The translations under genes and the position numbers were made by a program. The notes beneath the pieces were generated by a model. That model worked only from the letters and a program-made list of their open reading frames with translations, searched no databases and was not told where the DNA came from. A DNA stretch of 64,000 bases from Aphelidium insulamus (Eukaryota; Aphelidiomycota; Aphelidea; Aphelidiaceae). This document shows positions 10,515 to 23,000 of this stretch, piece by piece. The stretch spans positions 1-64,000 of the forward strand of contig JAZDSV010000023.1 in NCBI GenBank assembly GCA_036784855.1, read 5' to 3'. The first letter of the stretch is position 1. Every line of letters begins with the position of its first letter.

Positions 10515-12506
10515 ATGGAAACAGCGCCGCCCGCCACGCCCGACAGACGGCCTCCGCCACCCAAACTGCCGCCGAAGCCGGTCGGGTTCTCTGCTGCGGC
10601 CATCATTGCCAATGGAACTGGTAGCACCGCTGCTTTGCCGCACAACAGTATCGCCCCAGTGTCGCCTCTGTCCTCGGCACCACTGTCTCGGTCGCCTTCC
10701 CAGCCATTTCAACAGCAATCCACTACACAGCAGCCAGATGCTGCCACCGCCGCCTCCTCCGACCCGGCCTCCTCCGGCCGCACATCTCCCACCAGCACAC
10801 TGACCCTGCCGCGCGAGCGGAGACGGGTCAGCAGCGTGCGTCTCAGCTCCGCTATTGCCGCCCGTGTCAAGGAGTTTGAACAGTCGGCGCTGGCATCGTC
10901 GTCGGTCCCGCACCGCAATGACCCCGGCAAAGCGCCCCCACCACCCTCACCTCAGTCCCTCAACCGATCGCCGCGACCGGCAAGTATCGGCAGAATGGCG
11001 CCGCTGTCCAGGAACCTCGTTGCCTCCATCGAGATGGGTTTGAGCCGGGATGGGGCTGCGGCCGCGCTCGGTAGTGCCACTTCTGATGATCGCCTGTCTG
11101 CGCGCTCCTCGCCGTTCATTGGCCAGAACAGGCGGTCGCAGCAGGGTCTCAGTGGTGGGCACTTTGAACCGCGCGGCGGCTCTGCTTCGGACCATCATCG
11201 AAGAATGGCGTCGTCGTCGTCAACTTCAGTGTCGCCGACAACATCTCGAGCGCTGGCAATGGCAGTCAGCAGCGCTCAGCTGGACACTGGCGACACCTGA
11301 TGGAGGGTGTGGGCCAGGCATTCCTCAACACCGCCGACTACTTGAAGATGTACACAACGTACTGCGGTCATCACTCACAAGCCGTCGTCGCTGTACAGAA
11401 ACTGAAAAAGTCTGAACCGGCCTTCAAGGCGTTTCTAAAGGGCGTCTATAGCGCTCCGGATTTCAACGGAATGAACTTGGAGAGCCAACTGCTGAAACCC
11501 ATACAACGCATCTGCAAATACCCGCTTCTCCTCCGCGTGAGTGCCAGTACTATTAAACTTCGTGTAATTAAATTTTGATAGGAGCTGATAAAGTCCACGG
11601 ACAGCGAGCACAGGGACCGGCGTGGCTTGGATATGGCCAAGGAAAAGGTGGATGCAATTGTGGCCACTGTCAACGAGCGGTCCAAGGATGTGGATGTGAT
11701 GATGCGCACCGTCGAGGCGATACGGACTCTAAAGGGTGGGCGCGACCTGTTGAACCCCACACGGCGTTTTTTGCATGAAGGCACAGTCAACGTTCAGCTC
11801 AGCAGCGACCCAGAGACGTTACTGAAGAAGCATCACCTCTTTCTCTTCAACGACATCATGGTGGTGGCACGGCCGCTTCTACTCGGCAAAGAAAAGTATC
11901 AGCCCGTGGTGTCCATGTCGGTGGCGCACGTGTCTCTCTACATCCTGGGCTGTAAGTGCACAACTTAATTATGATGATGGTTATGGGTGATGGCATCTCA
12001 TTGTTGTAGTGACCAACTCGTTTCAAATAGCCAACAATGCAGAACACTATCTGTTCCACGCAGCCAGTGGTCAAGATCTGTCGCGGTGGTCGGCCGAGTT
12101 TGAGCGGGCCGGCCTGAAGGCTTCACCCGAGGCCGCGCCGCCTCCCTTCCACTTTCATCACCCACAATCGGTGCATGCGGCTCCAGCAGCTGCCGGCGCT
12201 ATAAGCTCCAGATCATCACCGTCCACGCCGCCACCACCACCGCCCCCACTGTCGCTGGATTTGACATCGAACACTCCGCGCAACCACGAGCGGTCCAAGA
12301 CGGAGCCCATCGCCGCGTCGTCAGTGTCTCTAACGTCCGACAAGCCACGATCAGTGTTGTCCCTTGCCGAAGACAACGACAACACCACGAACGACCTGGC
12401 AGACAGTCCAATACACGCAGACGATTTTTCTCTGCTCACGGACGATGACCCGGGTGGCACTGGTGGAATGGTGTCGCCGGTGACGGCGCCCGAAGCGCCA
12501 GAGTAA
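10515..12506 (+). CDS. Rho guanine-nucleotide exchange factor (DH-PH), N-terminal half of DH not visible
   Basis: Activates Rho-family GTPases. The first about 250 residues are Pro/Ser-rich with SH3-binding-like runs (PPPPKLPPKPVGF). From 11,300 the frame gives the second half of a DH domain: VGQAFLNTADYLKMYTTYC, EPAFKAFLKGVY, and the CR3 helix LLKPIQRICKYPLLLRELIK. A PH domain follows (RRFLHEGTVNVQ, LFLFNDIMVVARPL, ...LFHAASGQDLSRWSAEFERA), then a Ser/Pro/Asp-rich tail. Introns 11537-11581 and 11952-12009 are clear. Between about 11,210 and 11,300 the Pro-rich frame and the DH frame are out of register (a TGA at 11298 overlaps the ATG at 11300), and the first about 60 residues of a DH domain are missing. 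This needs an unrecognised intron, an indel, or two separate genes. Confidence 0.7.
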
Positions 12507-12538
12507 TAAACTTAATTTTTTTGAACTTTACGTGCACC

Positions 12539-14241
12539 ATGCACAGGTGGCGTGCATTTTCCTCGGCCGCCAAGACGCCACCAGCGGCGCAAAAGTCTCT
12601 GCAGTCGGCAAAGAAGAATGCGGTACTCTCCTCGGTGCGCGCGTTTCCCTCGGACCTCGGCATCAAGCCACGCGCGGCTGCACCCGTGGTCGATCCAGCA
12701 CCGCGAAATTCTTTGGTTACTTCCAGCCCTAAAACCGCGTCAACCCCGGCACCCGCCATCGGCACAGCCAGCGCACCGCCAGCCACGGCAGCCACCGCCA
12801 TGCCACCAGCCACGCCACCGCGTCGAATGCTCACCCGCGACTTTATCCACGACTCACTGTACAGCGCCGACTATGGCTACTTCACCAAGCAGGCGGTCAT
12901 CTTCTCGCCGCCGGAACCGTTTGATTTCCGTGGCATGGCTGGCAGCGATGAGTTCACGGCGCACACGGCCGAGATGTATTCACGGTACGATGATGTGGCG
13001 GAGGATGAGGCCCTGCAAGTGTGGCACACTCCCACAGAGTTATTCAAGGTGTGTTCAAGGTGGTGCAAGTGTGTGTCTGTAATATCTCTGTAGTTGTATA
13101 TATGCACATTGTATGATTACCTGTAACCTTTGTAATATCCAACATGTGTGCAGCCACTGTACGGCCACGCTATTGCCAAGTACATCTTGGGGCAGCACAT
13201 GCAGCGCTGTAAAGACAAAACACCAGAGCAGCATCCGCCGCTGACAATCTACGAAATGGGCGCCGGCAATGGGACCATGATGTGCAACATACTGGACTAT
13301 CTGCAGCAGCACGCGCCCGATGTCTATTCCCGCACGCGATACAATGTGATTGAAATCAGCAGGCAGCTGACGGAGCGCCAAGAATGGAACAATATATCGC
13401 GGCTGTCGCAGGCCGTGCGCAGCTATGGCGGCACTGTGCGCATCATTAACCGCAGCATATTTGAGTGGGAGCAGCGCGTGGACGACGAGTGCTTCTTTAT
13501 CGCGCTCGAAGTTATTGTACGTTTTAAAATATTCTGTCCTTGTGTCCTGCTCACTGATACAAGGACAATTTCGCGCATGATGCCGTGAGGTATGAAATAG
13601 CTTCGGGGCGCCCATTGCAAACTGTGGTTGTTGAAGACCCGAAAACCAAAGAGTTGACTGAAGAATACCTGCCAGTCACTGACCCGCTCATACAAAAGTG
13701 CCTCGAATACCGGCGGCGATGCAGATTCACTTCGCCAGTTCTGGCGGCGGAGCAGACGGCGTGGGCCAGGTTGCGGAACCGCCTGCCGTTCGCACTCAAC
13801 CTCACCGAACCCGAGTTTGTGCCCACCATGCAGCTGCGATTCTTTGAGGTTCTGTGCCGCAAATTCCCCCGTCATCGCCTCATCTTATCTGATTTCGACT
13901 CTCTGCCCACGCCGGTCACCGGATACGATGCACCGCTAGTTCAGACGAGGCAAAAGTTCACAATGATTCCCTGCTCCACGTACCTGGTGACACCTGGCTG
14001 GTTCGACATATTCTTCCCCACCAACTTCGAACTGATGCGTGATGTTTATGACATGGTGCGGTGGGACAGGTCTGTGGGCGGAGAACACCTAACCGTTGCT
14101 GACGCACTGATACCGCCTGCAATTGTGTGCACTCACAAATCATTTCTTCAAGAACACGCTGATGTCAAGGCAGCGACCACTCGCAGCGGAGAAGTCCCGC
14201 TTCTTGACTTCTATGGGAACGTCAAGTTCCTGCTCTCCTAA
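12539..14241 (+). CDS. MidA/NDUFAF7-like SAM-dependent methyltransferase, mitochondrial
   Basis: This family (Methyltransf_28) includes NDUFAF7, which dimethylates an arginine of a complex I subunit. An Arg/Ser/Ala-rich start (MHRWRAFSSAAK) looks like a mitochondrial targeting peptide. Then come RDFIHDSLYSADYGYFTKQ, the SAM-binding loop IYEMGAGNGTMM and NVIEISRQL, and the family C-terminus LLDFYGNVKFLLS. Introns at 13049-13153 and 13517-13563 restore EVI-DNFAHDAV. The long C-terminal half with PVTGYDAPLVQTR and CSTYLVTPGWFDIFFPT resembles the fungal branch. The stop is 32 bp after... the preceding RhoGEF stop lies only 32 bp before this start, so the promoter must be tiny or lie inside the upstream gene. 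Confidence 0.8.
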
Positions 14242-14308
14242 TAGATGTTGATCATGCTATTGATTTTATCAGTGTTACAACTCATCATAATGATCACCAA
14301 ATATGTGT

Positions 14309-14531
14309 ATTTTTCTCGGACGAGCTCCGCGAGCTGGACGCGTGGTACCAGGCCTTCGTCATCCATGAACCGGCACTCTCTCGGCACAGTTCGGCTAGCG
14401 ACATGCAGCTTGCACACCTGCAAGAGACGGAAATTACAAACCAAGTTGCTGTCGTGGCCGATACCAGATTGCTATTGCAAGAATATACGCAGAAGTACCT
14501 TTTGCCCGGGATGACCCGATGCGACAGGCTA
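14309..14531 (+). other. orphan coding-like segment after the methyltransferase
   Basis: A plus-strand frame with no obvious start reads SDELRELDAWYQAFVIHEP then LLLQEYTQKYLLPG and a stop. Its composition is protein-like. It may be an alternative 3' exon of the methyltransferase gene, or a relic. I do not recognise it. Confidence 0.25.
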
Positions 14532-14692
14532 TAATCTTTATTGGGTCAGTTACATTATTTTGACAATTGACAAGCTCTTACATCCCACAGCGCTGTGCTA
14601 GCGGCAGGGATTGCATTTGTATGGTCAGGGCGACAGTAATGAAATTCAGCATGCGATGTGCTAATACATATCTTCAAATAATAAATGTCTTA

Positions 14693-14819
14693 TGGTGTTC
14701 AACATATGGAATATGATATTTGTCAGCCATTCTCTACCAAGAAATGCCTTCATATACGGCGTGATGTTCTACATATGGAATATGACATTTGTTAGCCATC
14801 CTCTACCAAGATATACGGC
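14693..14819 (+). repeat. two imperfect direct repeats of about 69 bp
   Basis: The segment beginning at 14693 (GTTCAACATATGGAATATGA) recurs at 14762 with about five changes, each followed by a Phe/Val-like SHSLPR/SHPLPR reading. They lie just upstream of the SulP gene and could be promoter repeats or part of a longer N-terminus. Confidence 0.6.
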
Positions 14820-14880
14820 ATTGTTAGGCAGAGAGTCCAAAATCCCCGCGGCGATAAAGCGCGAACGCGACGAGACGCAA

Positions 14881-17308
14881 ATGACGCGACACGTCAATGC
14901 TTTCTCTGCAATGGCGCCACTGTTGCCGCTCGCTGCGGACATGGCCGCCACCGATTCTCCGGCCGCCTCGTGTACGTACACACCGACAAGCACAGTGGTA
15001 GCGGGGAAGCATATGCCGCTCGCAAGACACATTCGGCGCTGGTTTCGTTGGTGGGATAGAGTGCCGCGCCGCGGAGCCATGGACGACATGGACGACATTG
15101 TGTACAGGCACTGTGAAGCAGCATCGGCGGGCATTGCAGCGGGTGATGGCGAGGCTCAGAGACCGGTGCTGTCATGTAACGCCGTCGGTGTTGATGGAAG
15201 CGTGGAACCGCTGACCAGCGACTATGGACCCAACTACCAGCCTCTAAATACCGTCGACACAGCAAGCAGCAGTAGTGGTATTGGGCGATTTCGCGCATAC
15301 TCACCACGTTTGGATGGCTGGCACGATGTGGTGGCCGGGCTAGTTGTCGGCGTAATGGTCATTCCACAGGGACTGGCATATGCCCAAGTGGTCGGTGTAC
15401 CAGTTCAACACGGTCTCTACAGCGCGCTGATGGGCGGTGCTGTTTACTGGCTGGCCGGCACTTGTCCGGTGCGTTGGACTATAAGTTATGCTGTAACTTG
15501 GCACTGAGATATCTAACTCTGATATAGCAAGTAACGATCGGCCCCACGGCAGTACTTAGTTTAATGACGAGTCAGGCGTTGCAGCAACTGGCTCCCACAG
15601 CCCTGTCATCGGGTTCCGCAGAGATTACTGCACAATCGGCCACGGCGACGTCAGAGGCAGAACGTGTGATGCTGGCATCGTCGCTCTGTGCAATGACGGG
15701 ACTGTTTACTGCGGTGCTGGGTGTAGTGCCAGTCGTGGGCGCCTGGCTGCTCAATCTCATCTCGCCCCCTGTTATTCGGGGATTTAGTACTGGTGCTGCG
15801 TTGTCTATAATACTGTCTCAGGTATGGTGCCGTGATGTATTACTTGTTCTCAACTCGAGCGCAGATCCCCAAAATAATTGGATTGCGAGCGTCAATGCCA
15901 CAGCAAACGCATTTACTCATTCGCGAGATATTCAGTCAGCTTGGCTCGTTTGTGGCCGTTGATTTTTCATTCGGTGCCGGAACCTTGCTATTTCTGTTAC
16001 TAGTAGACAGAGTGTGTAACGGTACTCACACTGGCCGGCTCGGTCGTCTTCTTTCCGTTCTAAAGAGTGCCAAGTACGCTCTGGCGCTCTTACTATCCAC
16101 TGCTGTATCATTTGTGGCGGTCAAATTGGTGGGGAACGATGCTGTGGCCCGCGTCCTGCCGATTGAATCTGGCCTACCTGCGCTGACCGTGCCGCGTCTG
16201 CCTTGGGACAGTCTGGCCGCTCACCCATCTACATTTATCCTCATTGCGTTGGTAGCGGTGCTGGAACATGTGGCCATTGCGCGGTCTATGGCGGAGCGCG
16301 GCCAGTATGAAATCAGCGTGTCACGCGAGGTATTCTCCCTTGGTCTAGTCAATGTAGCTTCATCGTTTTTGCAATCCTTTCCCGTGACTGGTTCATTCTC
16401 TCGATCAGCGTTGAACGCTTCTTCCGACGTTCGATCTCCACTCTCTGGTCTGGTTACTGCTTTTGTGGTGGCTCTTGCATTGTACTCGCTGGCCGATGTT
16501 ATTGCATTTGTGTCCACATCGGCACTGGCTGCCGTTATCGCTAATGCCGTGAGATCACTAATAATATCAAGAAAGGCCGCTATAATGCTATGGAACGCTG
16601 GCGGTAAGTTTCTGATTCTTCGACAGGTATAAAAACTAACCGAATGCAGTTTTTGAATTTGCCGTATTTGTGATCGCGATGCTGGGAACCTTCTTGCTGA
16701 GTGCAGAGGTTGGAATACTTGCCGGTGCGGCATGCTCACTGCTTGTATATTTGTTTCAGCAATCGCGACCATCAACAGTGGTTCTAAAGAATGCCTCCAA
16801 AGACTTTATGGATTGTCACGGCGATTCACTGTTGACGTTGGTGGATGGCAATGACACAACCTCCAGAATCCTTGAAAGGACACTTATAGTCCAGCTACCG
16901 GACAGCTTGGTGTACGTAAATGCCGACTATGTCAAACGAGAGATACTTGGTCGCTTTAATGGCGCGCATCTGTCAAGCACAGTATCAGCTCTGCAAAGGT
17001 TGCGCCACTGGCTTGCGCGTTCGCGGCCAGCTGAACAGCCGCCAGATGATCAAACTGTGAACAATATTTCATCAGAGTTCCTACTTCTCGACGCGAGCAG
17101 GACGTGCGTTATTGACTCTGCAGGCGCAATGACGTTGGGAAACATTGTGGCCAGTTGCAATTCACGAGCCAAAATCGTGGGACTTGGTCAGGCGCAACGT
17201 GCTGCCTGTACCGCTGTGATGTCGACCATGCTAACCAGTGCAACTGTGAAGCAGTGCCTTTCGCCTTCAGCTGATGCCGCCCTGTGCGAGTGGCTCAACT
17301 CACAGTAG
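14881..17308 (+). CDS. SulP/SLC26-family anion transporter
   Basis: SulP proteins carry sulfate, bicarbonate or related anions across membranes. After a polar N-terminus comes the family signature LVVGVMVIPQGLAYAQVVGV, then TIGPTAVLSLM, SPPVIRGFSTGAALSI, GSFSRSALNASSDVRSPLSG and an about 10-14 helix core. A C-terminal STAS domain follows (LDASRTCVIDSAGAMTLGNI). Introns 15479-15537, 15822-15863 and 16604-16649 all keep frame. The substrate cannot be read from sequence. The ORF is open from 14692, and the Met at 14881 was chosen because the reading before it overlaps the 69-bp direct repeats; 14692 or 14911 are alternatives. Confidence 0.88.
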
Positions 17309-17473
17309 CGAAAGCTTTTCTCCGCCAATATATCATGTAGATAACTTACTGTTGTGCACCGCTGGGAACAATGTACAGAGAGCTAGTATTACCTAATACC
17401 TCAATGGATAATCACGTGCGGTGTTTAAAAGTATGGACTGAAACCTTAACCACGGAAGGTTGTTATTTACCAA

Positions 17474-18091
17474 ATGCTCATCGCCGCGGTTCTGGGCTGT
17501 GTGGTCGCGAGTGCATCGGTGTACGCGGCACCGACGCATTCATTTACTACAGACACCAGCAGAGTTGCTGAGAAGAGCGCACAACAAGGAAACAATGATC
17601 CATATGGCCTTCTGCAAATAGCGAGAAAGTATTTACCACGTCATCCGTACATCCCTACGACAGATAGCGCGGATATTGATGCTAGCGAGCGGCGTGGTTT
17701 AACGCATCCGACACCGAGTCGGGAAGTTAAGCACATCGACGCAACTCGCGACGGAAATGTTGCTGGCGTTCAGCAACTCTGCAGCGCCCATCGCACCGCT
17801 ACACTTCATTCGATCAGGCACGCGGCCCTCCACGGTCAGCCAGAAGCGCTGGCTAAGCTGCTATCGGGATGTTCATTGCATGAAGTTGCGAGACAGGCGG
17901 CATTTAATGGCGATATTCCGCTGCTGCATATGGTGCATTACAGCCTGGGCACACCATGGGATCCAAAGACGGCCGAACATGCTGCCTGCGCTAACCAACT
18001 GGAAGTTCTGGAATGGGCGGCTAAAAATAATTTGCCGTGTGACAAAGTTGCAGTAGCCGATATTAGAGAAAGGTGCTTTCATGGGTACTAA
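17474..18091 (+). CDS. secreted ankyrin-type protein, intact
   Basis: A single-exon gene of 205 codons. The signal peptide is MLIAAVLGCVVASASVYAAP. The C-terminal half has degenerate ankyrin-like units (GNVAGVQQLCSAH, GQPEALAKLLSG, GDIPLLHMVHYSLG, NQLEVLEWAAKNNLPC) of the same protist/giant-virus type as the cluster at 3.4-8.3 kb, but no CG(I/L)W block. It is dispersed among unrelated genes. Exported or lumenal ankyrin repeats are unusual because the fold normally works in the cytosol. Function unknown. Confidence 0.7.
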   Translation: MLIAAVLGCVVASASVYAAPTHSFTTDTSRVAEKSAQQGNNDPYGLLQIARKYLPRHPYIPTTDSADIDASERRGLTHPTPSREVKHIDATRDGNVAGVQQLCSAHRTATLHSIRHAALHGQPEALAKLLSGCSLHEVARQAAFNGDIPLLHMVHYSLGTPWDPKTAEHAACANQLEVLEWAAKNNLPCDKVAVADIRERCFHGY

Positions 18092-18402
18092 TAAATCGGG
18101 CACCTGAATCTGCTTAACTTAAGTGTATGACAATGAAATATATATAATACTTAACAATACATTAATTCCTGCGTGTATTAAATATGTACTCACTGTTGGA
18201 CAGTGCCCCTGAGCGGAGACAAACGCGATAAGTGTTAATAGTGGCGCGTGCGTGATGTAAGGTGACGACGCGTCAAAGCAACTTGGTGACTGCGCCGCAT
18301 AGATTCTCGCGATTACGTAATCATTTTCATTGGTGACGTCGTTGGTTGCTCCCGTGCCGCTCTCTCATCTACTTCCGATATACACGTGCCAACACTGTTG
18401 CC
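18092..18402. other. intergenic, no gene seen
   Basis: AT-rich 3' flank of the secreted gene, then a GC-richer stretch containing TGACGACGCGTCA (about 18261), palindromic and CRE-like, likely the promoter region of the membrane protein gene. Confidence 0.4.
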
Positions 18403-19962
18403 ATGGCTGCCTCTACACCGAATGCTACAGAGTTGTCGCGGATCGGCTCGGCCGCTGGTCAGCCGTCGCCTTCCGATGAAAAGTCTGCGGCTGCATTGCC
18501 AGCAGAAACCGTTATTGATATTGCCCCCACTGGCAAGTCCCCGTCGGTGTATGTGGCAGTGAGGGAAACCATGTACTTTTTGGGCCAGTACTGGTTCTTT
18601 TTCCTATCGGCCACCGTGCTTACCGTGGCCATGGCATTGTTGTGCTTCTCGCGTCGCGAAGGTGTCTCCTTCCTCGATGACTTGCAGAACCTCATGCCCA
18701 AACCGGGTGATCTCGGGCATGTAGCATCTTAACACTTTCTAAATGAATTGCCGTGTCTTACTCTCGCGCAGGTTGGGTCGATTTGATATTGTGGGCGAGA
18801 CGTTTCCCTTTCAGTATTCTTGGCGCTTGGCGGTGCGCAATGTACCCGCCTCCCTGACGCCGTGGATTTGCTTCCTGCTGCACCAGTTTGGCCAGTTCTA
18901 CATCATGTTCCTTGCACAGCAAGCAAAGGCAAACGGTACGCTTAAATGGACTTCGGCCGAGAAGTGGAACCCGTACGCCAAGGCCATGCTGATCCTCAAT
19001 GCCGTGTTCATTGTACTGCACTTCATTCAGACTCAGATCTACTATGACGGCCTGGCAGCCACGTTCACTGAAGCTGGCAGTACGTTTTCATCTGTCGCTT
19101 ATATATACTTGTACACACCGATGTTTTATGACCTTGACCTTTACACATTAATTGTTTTCCGTTTGCTAATTCAGTGGTTAGCGCTGTTGGCATGTTTCGC
19201 GATCGCCATCATGCCGTTCATCATCGAGGTGAGCCGACGCGGCTTGATCTTTGGGTGGACGCCGGATTTCTTCCCTAAAATCATGACCGAGTTTATCCAA
19301 GTTGTGCGCGAGTATCACGGCTACGTCGCCTCGTTCGGTATCGTGCTCACGTTCTGGTATCATCCGATGGAGGCAACGTACGCGCACGTCACCGGCTTCT
19401 TCTACATTTTCCTACTGTTCTGGCAGTCGTCGCTCATCTACCAGAAACAGCACCTGAACCGTTACTGGACGCTGGTGCTGGAAATGTTTCCGTTGCTTCA
19501 CTCCGCAATCACGTCCTTCTACCAGGGCTACATTGAGGGGGCGCTGCATCTGATGTTTTTCACGTCATTCATCCTGCTTTTCATTGTGAGTCCGATGTGG
19601 GGTATACCGGCATTGCAGCGCTTCTTGGCCACCGATCCGCAGCGACGAAACTATTTGTTGTACGGCTCGTTGGCGTGGTTCTTTGTGTTTGCGATCGGCA
19701 AGTTTGTGTCCAACGGCACACTGATCTACTCGTTTCTCATGTTCGCCGTGCCGATCCTGTACTACGTGTACAGTCTGTGGTTCTTTGGCTTCTTCGTCAC
19801 CGGCAAGGGCATCGACAAGGGGCTGGTGGAGCTGGGGCTTGTTCAGCGCAAGAGTACTGCGTGGTGGATCATCATGTCGCTTTGGGGGAGCATGTCCATC
19901 ACGTCCATCATCATCCTCGGCGAGGTCATCTACCAGGTGGTGGCATTTTTCTTTCGCGGGTA
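18403..19962 (+). CDS. polytopic membrane protein of unrecognised family
   Basis: Exon 1 (from 18403) encodes a polar N-terminus and one membrane helix (YWFFFLSATVLTVAMALL) ending LQNLMPKPGDL. The long second ORF, open to 19962, has about nine to ten hydrophobic segments with conserved-looking loops (RFDIVGETFPFQYSWRLAVR, GLIFGWTPDFFPKIM, YHPMEATYAHVTGFFYIFLL, SLIYQKQHLNRYWTLVLEMF). I do not recognise the family. Codon choice is strongly biased to C/G-ending codons, suggesting high expression. Joining the exons in frame needs a GC-AG intron (GG|GCATGT at about 18718 to CAG at 18771); the GT donors at 18707 and 18721 give the wrong phase. Alternatively the second ORF starts at ATG 18743. A GTACGT at 19080 is not an intron start, since the frame is open through it. 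Confidence 0.6.
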
Positions 19963-20068
19963 ATTTTGGATGCGCCAGTGGCTGCTCCAACAGTTTCTGT
20001 TGTAGAGAAATATATCAAGGGATATGTACTGAACTGTTTGGCTCTCGTTTTTATGTAAAGAATGTGAA

Positions 20069-23000
20069 TCACACGTAGACCGACCATCCAACCTGGCCAT
20101 CTTGCAGTGGTGCCACAGAGGAGGCCAGCCGAGTGATATCATCTGTGCAGCACATTCGAATGCGTTCTGGTGTCGCCGGCGAGTCCAATCGAAAGAAGCC
20201 CGTTTGATTATCTTCTCGTCTGCAAAGTGTCAGTCATTGAATTAATCCATTGCAGCATACCTCGCCGCCGAAATTGCATCACGAATGGCAAAGTAGACAC
20301 TGGCACCCATGAAGAAGGGCGGTTCGCCCACTGCCTTGCTGGAGTGAACTGCGCGCGGATTTTCCACCTCGGCCAACAGCGAGATGCGAAAGTCTATGGG
20401 GATGTCGGTGAAGCCGGGAATCTACAACATTTAATTGAACGTTTGCTGCCAGCTAGCTACTGCATCACAATACCTTGTATGTTCCGGGACCGCGGGTCAA
20501 GAGTTGTCCCGCAGGCGTGAACAGTGTCTCCTCGATAGTACACCATCCCATGCCCTGCACAAACGCTCCCTCAATCTGGCCCACGTCAATGGCGGGGTTC
20601 AAGCTTCGGCCCAGATCCATCATGACATCGGCACGCAGAATCTGGGAATCTCCAGTCAACAGATCGACCTCCACCTCGGACACGGCAACACCGAATGTAA
20701 AATAGTTGAACAGCCGGCCAGAGTTGGTGCTCCAGTCGTAAGTGAGGTCGGGCGTGCGGTAAAAACCGTTCGCGCTCAAATTGACCCTGTCCATGTAGGC
20801 CATGTGCACAATTTCGTTGAATGACTTGTCTGGATGCTGCGTTTGGTACGGCGCCAGTCGGTCCTTAATCTGGCGACAAGCCACCAGTACCGCCATGCCG
20901 TTCAGGTCAGACGAGGCCGAAGCAGCGGTGGGTGATGTGTTGGCCACTTTGTCTGTCGACGTTTCACTCAGATGCACCTGGGACACGGGCACGCCCAGCT
21001 CATCCGCGCAGATTTGAATGCACTTTGTGTGCAAGCCTTGACCCATCTCGGTTCCGCCATGTGTAAGCAGCACCGACCCATCTGTATAGACGTGCACCAA
21101 CGCTCCGGCCTGGTTCAAGAAGCGCGCAGTATACGCAATGCCGAATCTAAACATACGAGTGAGTGGGATAATAGCGGAAAACCACCTTAGATACTTTGTT
21201 GGGAGCATGGCAACACCGCGCTTCTTGTATCTGTTGCTCGCATTGAATGCTTCGATGGCTGTCCGGCGTTCTGCCAGCTCGCTGCGCACCTTCAGCTCGG
21301 ACCAGATTCGCGGCACGTAAAAGTCCGTGAGCGGCTGGTTAAAGTGCGTCATCTGGCCCTCACGATACATATTCAGCTCACGCAGCTCCTCCACAGGGCG
21401 CCCCAACACACTGGCCACATGCGACATCCAAGTCTCCGTGACAAACATTCCTTGCGGACCACCAAAGCCGCGGAAAGCCGTGTTGGAGTGCAAGTTGGTG
21501 CGGCACACTTTGCCGTGGACGCGAATATTTGGCAGCCAGTAACAGTTGTCGCTGTGGGCCACAGCTCGTTCCATTACGGCTAGCGGAAATATAAATATTT
21601 AGAATAATTTAAGCTTGCGTTACCTATGGACAAGTCGGCCGAGTAGCCCCCGTTAGAAAACAGCTGGACATCGACGGCGTTGATGTGCCCAATGCTGCTG
21701 AAGCCAATGCGATACTTGCCCAGGAATGGGTGCCGCTGTCCCGACAACACCATGTCTTCATCGCGGTCCAGCATGCATCGCACTGGTCGCCGGTACTTTT
21801 TGGCCGCGACAGCCAGTGCACACGTCAGTGGCACTGATCGCGTCTCTTTGCCACCGAAGCCACCTCCCAGCCGTTTCACCTTGCAAACCACCTTGTGACT
21901 CGACAGTCCAAGCACGTGCGCCACCAAGTGCTACATAAATTAAATCGGAGTGAATATCAACGATACTCAGGCACCTGAGTCTCGGTTGGGTTCTGCGTCG
22001 AGGCCCAGATCTCAATCTCGTCATCCTCACGTTTGGGAATCACCAGCGACGCTTGCGTTTCCAGATAAAAGTGCTCCTGGCCGCCAATATGCACCTGGCC
22101 CTCGATGATGTGGTCACAGGTGCCGAACGCGGCGTCTACATCTCCACGCTCCATGTGCTTCTCCACGGGAAAGAATGACTGCTTGGCGATCGCCTCTTCA
22201 ATGGTCAAGACTAGCGGCAGCGGCTCATACTCCACCAGGACGGCTCTGGCAGCTGCTTGTGCCTGCGCTTGAGTCTCGGCCACTATCGTGCCCAGTATCT
22301 GGCCGGCGTGGTATACGGTTTTGGTGGCGAACAGCTCCTCGTCCTTGAACACTGGGCCGATGGTGTTGCATCCAGGAGGCACGTCACTCGCACACGCAAA
22401 TCCATGCACGCCGGGCATCGTTGCTGCGGTCGCAAAGTCTATCTTTTTGATGGTGGCGTGCGCCTTGGAGCTCATCACCAGCGCGGCGTACAGCTCACCG
22501 GCCTGCCGCGGAATGTCGTCGGTGTATGCCGCTTCACCCGTGACTTGTTTCATCGCGGATGTGTGCAGCACGCTCTTGCCAACAGACTTGCTGCCACTGG
22601 TCTCAAGGGTGAGCTGCACGCCCTTCGATACTGTCCGAAATTTCTGGTCACACGCCGACTTCAATGTGGCTGGAATATCGTTGGCGCCGATAAAGTTGCA
22701 GACTTGCAGGTAAAACTTGAACACGAAACTTGAGGCCAGTGCGCGCCTGTAGTCTGCCATTCCGCCTGGGGCATTGGCGGCAATGAAAGCGTCGTCGTTG
22801 ATAATGGTCTGACACGCGGCATCCACCCAGCCCTTGTTCCATGGACGGCCAAGGCTTTGCGCAGCGGTCTTTCTTGCACTGTGCCGTTATCGCAAACAAG
22901 GAAATATTAAATCAAGACTTGCCAGATTGTAATGGGACCCATTCCTCCAAATCCCAACTGCAAGTCACGGATGACCGGCTCGCCATCTGTTTCCTGAAGC

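Noticed and set aside
19080-19174. GTACGT...TTCAG as an intron in the membrane protein
   Set aside because: The frame is open through it and removal of 95 nt would break the frame.
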